This document shows positions 56,021-64,000 of a DNA stretch of 64,000 nt, one piece after another. A program made the position numbers and the translations under genes. The notes below the pieces were generated by a model. That model was not told where the DNA came from. It saw nothing but the letters and a program-made list of their open reading frames with translations, and did not search any database. The stretch covers positions 106,005,285-106,069,284 of the forward strand of contig NC_134827.1 of the NCBI RefSeq assembly GCF_004210375.1, written 5' to 3'. The DNA comes from Tachypleus tridentatus. Its lineage: Eukaryota > Arthropoda > Merostomata > Xiphosura > Limulidae. How positions within the stretch are numbered: position 1 is the stretch's first letter; each line of letters begins with the position of its first letter.

Positions 56021-56429
56021 ATCAATGAGCCATTGGAATATTATTGGTATGAAAGGTATCCTGTAACAACATCTTCTGTCCAAAGCCAAAACATTTCATT
56101 GGATGTTTACTGTCTTAACTCTTAGTTACATTTATAACCTGTTGATTGTGAAAATAACCTAAAAATATATCACTAGGTTCCTGCAATTTGGAAAACCTAT
56201 GTTTTGCTTGTGATAACTTTAAATATGTAACATGTAAAATGTAAAAAAACATTACTAAAATGTAAAGATTTCACAAAAAATAATAATTTGATTATGAAAG
56301 CTAACAGCTAGGTTCTATACAACGATGTTGTATCACAACAGATACAAAGTCACAGTGGAACAGAATGTGTCAGAACTACATTCTTATATTGTTTGGTATT
56401 CCCCAGTGGAACAGCTGTAATCACAAACA

Positions 56430-56533
56430 AACCAGTATGTGGACCTACAATGCTAGAAACTGAATTTTGATACCCATTGTGGGCAGAGCACTGATAGTGC
56501 ATTGTGTAGCTTTGTTCTTAATCACAAACAAAC
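56430..56533 (+). repeat. SINE B copy
   Basis: Contains gacctacaatgctagaaact, ttttgatacccattgtgggc and the tail cattgtgtagctttgttctt. Confidence 0.7.
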
Positions 56534-56689
56534 CAGTTTTTTGACATTTTATTGATAGTGGGATGACACCATAATATTACTTGTTTTCTGGAAGAGTATG
56601 TAGCAACCCTTTCCAACAAAATATATTCATACACTCAGATCAGTAAGTTAGAATTTCCATTGTATTTAGTGGTATTAGAAAAAAAAATA

Positions 56690-57230
56690 TGGATCAACTT
56701 AGAGTATCAAAACCATCCAGAAAAAGACATGCAACAAGTAGTACACCATCCATTACAAGCAAAATAATACATCTTACAGCAGGTGATAATCCAGGAAAAC
56801 CAAATGTACGTAGCATAGGCCATCCACTTTAATCCCAGCCAACATAATCAAGATAGATCTCTGCCTGGAAAAGCAGCACAAAACACATCTGCACACATTG
56901 CTTCCATAATGCATTTGCTCAACTGGAGAATGAACTGGATATTTACACTGTTCCATATAAAGGACACGTATCAAGTCACTAGATGCAGGAACTATGGATT
57001 TCCATGCAATTAGACTATTGAATTAGATGCTTGGAGCTGATGTCCTCTTACACCAAATTGCTTATGGAAAGAATGTAGTGAAAGAGGGTAAGCTTTAGAT
57101 AAGATTTTTACAATGGAGCATTTTGCTGTGGAACTAGTGACAAAATGCATGGTCATCAAAAATAGGACAACAGGACATAACAACATAAACTGTGGCAATG
57201 TTATGAGGCTCCAAAATCATTTTGATAAAG
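56690..57230 (-). other. Unidentified segment with decayed reading frames
   Basis: Slightly richer in GC than its surroundings, with two minus-strand open stretches (57010-57198 and 56774-56974) that could be one broken frame, for example FNSLIAWKS passing into IRVLYMEQCKYPVHSP. I do not recognise a family. A decayed transposable element is the likeliest source. Confidence 0.3.
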
Positions 57231-57338
57231 GGTACTCAACCTGTGGTTAATGTTTCTTGTAGCATTGCTATGTATTCAATTTATTAAAGTTTAAGTAAGA
57301 TTTTCTCAGTAAATAATGTCATATTTTCTCTTGTGTAG

Positions 57339-57448
57339 GTGGATAGAAACTGTTCAAAGTGTGGTCATGAAGGAATGACCTATGCCACTCTTCAGACCAG
57401 ATCTGCAGATGAAGGTCAAACTGTTTTCTATTCCTGCCCAAGATGCAA
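57339..57448 (+). CDS. POLR1H: POLR1H exon 3, C-terminal TFIIS-like zinc ribbon
   Basis: Residues 81-116 plus two bases: C85-x2-C88 (CSKCGHEGMTY), the RSADEGQTVFY hairpin with the acidic Asp-Glu pair known in TFIIS-type ribbons to reach the polymerase active site, and C113-x2-C116 (CPRC). All four zinc ligands and the acidic pair are intact, so the gene should be functional. Acceptor ttgtgtag, donor caa|gtacgt, phase 2. The signature also fits RPB9 or TFIIS loosely, but RSADEGQT together with the short length and the N-terminal ribbon is that of the Pol I subunit. Confidence 0.96.
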
Positions 57449-57774
57449 GTACGTGAACACTAGAAAAAGTGTTTTAATTAGTACTTTAATAGCTAATATA
57501 ATAAGGAATTAATGATCCTTTATATATACATTTGTATAACTTGTCTTTTTAAATTAACACTTTCATGTAGAAAGCAGTCTGCCATCATTCACTTTTATTC
57601 ATTCTTTGATTTATCATTAATTGTAAATTAATGGTCCATCATAGAATTTTTTTGCTTTTATGTACTTTTGTGCAAACAAATTTAATATGTGTAGCAAACT
57701 AATAATTGAACCAACTAATTATCAATGACAGTGCAGTATTTCTATATCATAAAAATTGAGAAAAGAAATTTGTT

Positions 57775-58260
57775 TGGCCCCTCGGTGTGGATTCCTGTAT
57801 GTGGTGAGGGGACCTCCCAGGGAAGGTTCTGTTCTTTCAGTTTACCTCCTCTGAGATCTAAACATCCACTCGCGTGTTTGGTGACCCATGTAAGGGAGGA
57901 GAGGATCCTGGTGGTTGAGAGGTCCAATCCTAACACACACTTTGACCTGGAATTCCTGTAGATGGGCAGCCTTGGGGTGGCCCCCTTGGGTCAATTGGCT
58001 GGTCCATTTGGGCTAGGGTCAACCAAGTTTCAATGTTGGATATTCTCAACAAGTGTTGTGGACATTGTTTCTGATGCTGGTGTTTGGGTACAGTGCTCAC
58101 GAAACCCTAGCATTGTTGTAGTGTCCTTGTTTGGCATTGTAGTGCATCCCCTCGTCGGGCTCGTGGGTGGGTCAGTGGACACCAAAATTTCATTTTTTAT
58201 TAAGGATCCTCCAAATAAAAACTTAAATAAAATAGTGAAAAAAACAGTCCATAGATAAAC
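57775..58260 (+). repeat. GC-richer block, probable part of an unclassified retroelement
   Basis: Composition breaks sharply from the AT-rich intron: cctcggtgtggattcctgta, ggggacctcccagggaaggt, cagccttggggtggccccct. A 98-codon plus-strand frame from 57962 (MGSLGVAPLGQLAGPFGLG) and an overlapping minus-strand frame exist; neither has a motif I know. It looks like the 5' region of a non-LTR element, but the family is not identified. Confidence 0.35.
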
Positions 58261-59116
58261 AACCACGTCTTGAAGATTCTGAGCAGCAATCTTCAACATC
58301 TGTAATGTCTGTAGTTTTATAATTTGAATTGGTATCCTGGTGACAGTTTCTTTACTTTTCATAAGTGTGAAAATTGATACACTAATTTTATATATTTAAA
58401 TAAGACCTTTAGTAGTAAGTCCAGCAACTTAACTGTGCATATCCTTCTATGGTTGCTCTGGACAAGTTCCTAAGGTTCCCAAAGTTTCCAGTGGTAATCT
58501 GGCTAGCAAGCCAAAGAATATTTATTTTCCTCTTGACACAAATTCAGAGGTGGCATACTAGATTCAAGTCTGTACCATACCACAGAATATTCCCGTCAGT
58601 TTATAAAACTAACAATCGATCCCTTAGCATGGATAGTAAAGTTTTGTTGACTAGCCACTGTCTCTCTGGTCAGTTGTTCAAAACTAGGGATGATAGTCTT
58701 AGTAACCTTGCAATAAATCCAAAAAAGAAAATTCATTTTCATAAACAAAACGTACATTGACATTGAATGAGAATTATCCTAAGTTATTGTTTCTACCGAA
58801 CTTTAAACCATTTTCAGTATGTTTGTTGTAAAACTTGAGTTAGAGTTTTTATTACCACTTTGGTTGTGAAAGTAATTTTGATGCTGCTGTTTAAGTGTTG
58901 TTGATAATACAAAGTTTGAAAACTATCACAGATGTTTCAAATTTGTAATTTTATTGATTGAACCAGTCAACTCCTTACTCTGAATCTTGTCACATTGCAT
59001 GAGTCATGTACAATCTATGCTGTGTAGTTGTCATGCTTATAAAGATGACATATATTTAATATGTTCTATCTTATTATGAAACCCCCCCCTTCTGAAGCAC
59101 AACAGTACCCCTTTGG
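58261..59116. other. Unassigned intronic DNA
   Basis: Includes an open stretch 58449-58760 without recognisable motifs, possibly the continuation of the preceding block. A C run of 7 is at about 59082. Confidence 0.4.
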
Positions 59117-59322
59117 ACTTACGACACTAGAAACTAGCTTTGTGCTTAATTACAAACAAACAAAATCGTATCGTCAAATAAACTAAACAACAAATACTGA
59201 TACACATAAATGTTGACTACAACACTAGAAACTAGCTTTGTGCTTAATTACAAACAAACAAAATCGTATCATATCATAAGTCAAATAAACTAAACAACAA
59301 ATACTGATTCACATAAATGTTG
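59117..59322. repeat. ~105 bp tandem duplication containing a SINE B tail
   Basis: acactagaaactagctttgt through acaacaaatactgat(a/t)cac occurs twice in direct succession. The second copy has an extra atcata. Each copy contains the SINE B tail agctttgtgcttaattacaa. Confidence 0.85.
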
Positions 59323-59359
59323 ATATTATATTTTGATGATTTTTCTTTGTACATTTCAG

Positions 59360-59384
59360 GTTTCAAGAAACTGAAAATTCGTGA
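59360..59384 (+). CDS. POLR1H: POLR1H exon 4, C-terminal end
   Basis: Completes Lys117 (AA|G) and adds FQETENS before TGA at 59382-59384. Acceptor gtacatttcag. The FQE-x-E-(N/D)-S ending is typical for the C-terminus of POLR1H proteins, which confirms this very short last coding exon. Confidence 0.93.
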
Positions 59385-61917
59385 TAATGTAGACAAGAAA
59401 ATAACTGAAGAATGAATGTGTGTGAAGTTTTCCAGTAGTATACTGATGTATATATTAAACTGAAGAAAATTAATACTGAATCTTGAATATGACTACTGTC
59501 GTATACAGCCACGTGGCATGCATTGTGTTTAATGGTGTGTCTTATTGTCAGATGTCGACTGAAAATTTGCTGTAGTGATTAGACGTAGTAACATCAGGCT
59601 CTTTGTTTGTGGTTTATAATGTCAATGAATGCAATAGTGAAATAACTTTATAAGAAATTATTAATAATACAGCTTTGCATATATGGAACTAAACTATGAA
59701 GAATTGGTAACCACAGTGTTAGAATAAATTGAAAATATGAAATTTATTACTGCCTATAGCAAAAAAAAAGTTAGTATGACATTTGTTGAATGTTTGAAGT
59801 ACTGAGATCATAAGACTAATCCTAATAAAGGTCTTCACCCATTGTTTCATATTTACACATTTTGTCACCTTAACTACTTTTAATGTTTGAGATTCAGCCA
59901 GTTTTTGTACAAGCTTTCAGCAACCCCTGTAATATCAATAGCAGGCTGATGGAGTTATATAGTACAAATTATGACCACTAGGTGATTTTATTAAAATATT
60001 TGGGCTGAATAATGGAAACAGAGACCTTATAATTAAAGAAAAAAAAAGCTACCATGCAAATAGCACAAAAAATTTTGGGTTATTCCTAATTCTTCTGTCA
60101 TGTTTTGTACTTTAGTTATATTGTCAATAATCATATCTCATTCTAACTATTTAAAAACAGATAGCTGTATGTGTACATTTGTGATTTAAAAAAAAAGAAA
60201 GAAGATATTTCAAAATTCTTCTCTCGGTAGGATTAGATGTCATATTAGTCTCATATTATGGTTGACATGCAGTATTAATCCTGCCAAGTTATTACAATGT
60301 TGCTATTACTTGTTTAGGCTTAGGATTCATATTTATTAAACTTCTAATATCACAGAAAAACAAAAGTAATTATTGAAAATAAGATAAATATTGCTTAATG
60401 TTTTTGTAAGAAACTTTCGTATCTACCATTTTGTTACTTCTGAATAAGTCTTCATATCGTAAAGCTTCTGTTAAGAATTTTTCACAAGTGGGCAGTTTCC
60501 ATTTTGAGATGTGCATCTTATATGCTTACATAATTTTATATAAACCAAAACTAAATGTCACCTGTTTTGAGCGTGCAACGTTATTGTGAGAAACAAAATT
60601 AACTGTAACAACATGAAAACAACTCGAGCACAAGTGTTGAAGAATGAGCAGCCATTCTCAGTGTTTCGTGATGCTTGAGAAGTCATAGGGGGCCGTTTCA
60701 TATTTACTTTAATCGTGTCCAACCTCTACTTTATTTCTTCAAAACTGGTGACTGGGAGAGAAAAGAAAGATTACACCTTCACGGAACAAGAGACCAAAAT
60801 CCTGGTGCAGTATCCCACAATCTTATACTACCTACATTACTGACCATTCTTATTATGTACAACCAAGAAGAGATTAACTGTTATATCAACTTGTATAAGT
60901 TATTATATCGTCCTTCTGCTTGGGTCTTTTCCATTTTCTAGCAAAGCAACAACTCTAAAACTAGGATGAGTCTTGTCATATATTTACTATAGATCTCCTG
61001 GTGAGAGAGCTATTAGTCTGAAAAAGTTAACAATAGTAGTTTAACTGTCACAAAGTAAATGGCAAAAATGGAGAAACAGGATAACCTTACAAAACTAATC
61101 TTTTACACCAACAGGAATTACTGTCTGACCTACAATTCAAACACTGGATATTCAAAATTTGTTCAAACAAAATGTAACTGAGACAGTAACATTCCAAACA
61201 GTTGGATTCATTATCAATTCGAGCTCACAAAAGAGAGAGGGTGACCCAGAAGACGTTTCCTTCACCAACTAAGAAGTTCTAAGCTCAGCTACAAAAGTCT
61301 TTGGTAAATTACAATAACGAATAAATATTTCAGGGACTAGAAATAAAAAAACAAAAATATTAAGTTATATGATGTTCCTGTTTAAACTTGCAACAGTCAT
61401 GTTCCAGATCTTGTGTTTGTCACTCGTTAGTGGCCAGCACAGTAATTTTATTGAAAATATCTTGTGCAAAGTGCGGGAAAGCTAAGTTTAAACGACTTAT
61501 CTTCACAGACTTTGTACATACCCTAAACTCTGTATATGATCAATGGCTTCCAAAACCACATTTAAGCTTCGGTATTTCATGTGTGTATGATCTAATAAAA
61601 CTTGATTCTAAAACAACTGACAATTTTGTAATGTAGATGAAAAGTTTTTTGTTTTTTTTATAGTAATCAAAGACATAACTTTGTTAACTGCTGTGACTTC
61701 TGGGTTGAAGTTTAAGATATTCATATATAACAGTAAAGTCTAAGTCGTTTATGGTGCTCACAGAAACAGCAATTTGTTGACTGTTACACGTCAACTGATA
61801 CATTATTCGAACACCAAGTATCGAGCATAATGTGAACGCACCAGGTAATTAATCTTCAAATCTGGTTTGTTGTTGTTTTTTCCAACAAAGATGGGCTGGT
61901 TTCTAAAATTCATATTT
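59385..61917. other. POLR1H 3' UTR and gene-free flank
   Basis: AT-rich. Open stretches at 60675-60941 and 61388-61636 have no recognisable motif. No SINE or array seen between 59400 and 61917, the longest repeat-poor stretch beside 39.2-42.4 kb. Confidence 0.5.
59723..59728 (+). promoter_or_regulatory. Candidate poly(A) signal for POLR1H
   Basis: AATAAA 339 bases after the stop, followed 33 bases later by an A run (59761-59769). A second AATAAA is at 59824-59829. Confidence 0.5.
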
Positions 61918-61978
61918 CTAGTACGGCTAATGCAGATAGCCCTTATGTAGCTTTGAGCGAAATTCCAAAACCAGCAAT
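61918..61978 (+). repeat. SINE A tail fragment
   Basis: tagtacggctaatgcagata, gcccttatgtagctttgagc, gaaattccaaaacc: only the last 60 bases of a copy, i.e. strongly 5'-truncated. Confidence 0.75.
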
Positions 61979-62154
61979 CAAAAGTGAAATATTATTTTAG
62001 CCACCTCATCAATTTTTAGCTTTAAACCATATTTTAAAATTTAAATGTCAAATTGTACTATAGAATACACTCGTTGGTTAGCTGTTGTGCTGTATAATAC
62101 GTATATAAGCTTGTAATTAAGACAATATTGTCGCATGAGGTCGAGATACCATAG

Positions 62155-62304
62155 AATGTGGTTCGGTTAGGGAGCTTGACTCGTAATCTGAGGGTTGCAG
62201 GCTCGAACTCTCGTTCCACTAAACATGCTTGGTCTTTCGCTTACAAAGTAGAGACGGCTAACGTAGATAGTTCTTATGTAGCTTTGAGCGAAATTCGAAA
62301 CCAT
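62155..62304 (+). repeat. SINE A copy, internally deleted
   Basis: Head with B box gctcgaactctcg, body start aaacatgcttggtctttcgc, then directly the tail gacggctaacgtagatagtt. Shares the gtagctttgagcgaaattc tail variant with the fragment at 61918. Confidence 0.8.
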
Positions 62305-62390
62305 TGTAAGTCCTCTTAAAAACAGAATAGTTTGGTATTCTATTTTTTCTTAAAATATATATTTAAAAAACTTGTATTAAAAGATATAAG

Positions 62391-62535
62391 GCCCGGCATG
62401 GCCGCGTGGTTAAGGCGCTCTATTCGAAATCCGAGGGTCACGGGTTTGAATCCCGTCACACCAAACAGGCTAGCACTTTCAACCGTATGGGCGTTACAAT
62501 GTGACGGTGAATCCCACTGTTCGTTGGTAAAATTT
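62391..62535 (+). repeat. SINE A copy, 3'-truncated
   Basis: Clean head ggcccggcatggccgcgtgg, B box gggtttgaatccc, body to cactgttcgttggtaaaatt, then unrelated sequence. Confidence 0.88.
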
Positions 62536-63317
62536 ATCCACACCTAAATGTAAATTAAATAAGTAAACTCGTCATGTCAGTTACTCTGTATTAATGCCGT
62601 AAGCTAAATATCATCCAGAAAATCCATCTTGTTACTAAAAAAGGAACATCGAAATTACCACATTTGTTTTTCTTTCAAAACGATTGACTAAATCATCTAA
62701 CGTCACCTTAATCAGGGTACAGTTGTGGCTTCTGAACTAGCGACATCTTGAAAGAAGTTATGAAATCGCCTTTAAGAATTGTTTCCAGTTGCAATGAAAG
62801 CGAACTTTATGAGGAAATTCGAACTTTACCAGAGAAAGTGTGGAGATGGAAAATGAGTGTATCATAAAGTACGAATATACAAGAGGTTAACATGTTCAGG
62901 ATGGACAGTGGTTTCAGTTAGAATACATACTAATTTCTAAAACCTAGCTCTGAAACAAACAATTGTTAACTTGGTTACAGCTATCTTTGTTATGTTTTTA
63001 ACAACTTCGCCTGTGGTAGCTTTTACTACGCCTAGTGCTACTTCTGTGAAATAATTTTATTGGGGGAAAAGATTGTCCATGAAATTCAAAAGTTTAATAT
63101 AAACAAGATGGATAACATGACGATGAATGGAGAGCCGATCTAATAAACTATCAGATCTGTCGAAAAGACGGTTGATCTGACAAAATTAGGACCTCTTATA
63201 TAAGTCCTTAAAACTGTAGCTGTGTAAAAAGTAACGTAAAATTAAGTAAATTTATACACGACACATATGTCGTAAATTCTCCTTTTCTTTATCACTGGAA
63301 GCTATTCCATTTTTTAG
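62536..63317. other. Gene-free stretch
   Basis: AT-rich, nothing recognised. Confidence 0.5.
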
Positions 63318-63442
63318 TCTTGTTGTTTTGAATTAAGCACAAAGCTACACAATGGGCTATCCGTGCTTTGCCCACCACGTTTATCGAAACCCGAATTTTG
63401 GCATTGTAAGTCCGCAGACATACCGCTGAGCTACTGGGGACC
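63318..63442 (-). repeat. SINE B copy, best preserved
   Basis: Contains aattaagcacaaagctacac, aatgggctatccgtgctttg, cacgtttatcgaaacccg and cattgtaagtccgcagacat, gctgagctactgggga. Useful as the reference copy for this type. Confidence 0.85.
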
Positions 63443-64000
63443 CATCTCTCAATCGACATGTGTACTACAAAATAAGATCCATGAAACGTGTTTCAAAGCA
63501 GCACTATAAAATTGGTCGCCCTTTAACCACTAAAGAAATCCAAAAGTGTCATCCTGTGGAACACCGGTTGTCCAATATGCAGTTTTACGTTAACAAGAAA
63601 TAAACGACCAATTTTTTTATTTTTTTCCAATCCCTGGATTATACCGCTAGGCTGAATTATTGTTTTCCAATTCTCCGACAGAGCGTATAACTTTGCCACG
63701 TGTAGTAGATAAATGGGTGTTAGTAAGAATCAGTTTTCTATTGAAAATGTCGTGTGTGAGGCGACTTTTACTTATTTCGAATTCTACACAGTGTGGTAGT
63801 GGGTTCTTAGAATACTGTAGTGAACAAGTCAAGACTTTCTTTACAAAGTAAGATTACAAAGTTACATTTATATGTATATAAACTGAAGTTGTAATGTACA
63901 TTATATGATGTCTTATAAGTGTTCCTACACTAAGAACTAGGTTTTAGAAAGTCTGAAAAAAAGTCCAAGTTCCATGCAAATTGATATAAATTAAAAATAC
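63443..64000. other. Gene-free end of window
   Basis: AT-rich; no feature recognised. Confidence 0.45.

Larger units (their letters stand above)
52373..57338 (+). other. POLR1H intron 2 (5.0 kb)
   Basis: Contains A-rich runs (52408-52455), a 36-bp minisatellite (53168-54322), a 49-bp three-copy repeat (55334-55455), SINE A (55529-55802), SINE B pieces (55947-56020, 56430-56533) and an unidentified segment at 56690-57230. No exon inside. Confidence 0.75.
57449..59359 (+). other. POLR1H intron 3 (1.9 kb)
   Basis: Contains a GC-richer repeat-like block (57775-58260), an unidentified open stretch to 58760, and a ~105-bp tandem duplication (59117-59322) of a SINE B tail. Confidence 0.75.

Overview
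This is a repeat-rich animal genome window. The many intronic and intergenic copies of a tRNA-derived SINE (A-type below), together with the two genes, point to a chelicerate, most likely a horseshoe crab. The species is inferred from recalled repeat character, not from a database search. Everything recognisable as cellular coding sequence belongs to two plus-strand, intron-containing genes.

Layout. 1-8282: repeat-laden flank or upstream intron, with no exon recognised. 8283-32627: seven exons of a secreted Ig/CCP (sushi) protein matching Hikaru genki (hig), a synaptic-cleft matrix protein. The exons encode CCP - Ig (split over two exons) - CCP - CCP - CCP - CCP; every module boundary falls in a phase-1 intron. 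The 5' exons (signal peptide and N-terminus) are not seen. The hig introns hold SINEs, eight minisatellite arrays, a degenerate IR/DR-type Tc1 transposon with a Penelope-like retroelement (PLE) in its left inverted repeat, a hAT-like insertion and other remnants. 32628-51280: about 18.6 kb between genes, with SINEs, minisatellites and a recent 2.2-kb tandem duplication whose junction is a hybrid SINE. 51281-59384: complete four-exon POLR1H (RPA12/ZNRD1), the small zinc-ribbon subunit of RNA polymerase I, 124 aa. 59385-64000: 3' UTR and gene-poor flank.

The two genes have unrelated jobs (synaptic matrix; rRNA transcription) and simply lie next to each other. About a sixth of the window is minisatellite DNA. 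Several arrays have units divisible by three and no stops, so they give long meaningless reading frames that should not be annotated as proteins.

I see no new enzymatic or defence system. The most interesting signals concern genome structure: the SINE-mediated duplication, the PLE inside a Tc1 inverted repeat with an inverted 5' snippet, a 1.78-kb tract without any AG dinucleotide inside a hig intron, and SINE types with different heads but related tails. SINE labels used here: A (about 270 bp), B and B' (about 110 bp), C (poorly defined). '+' means the tRNA-like head is on the left.
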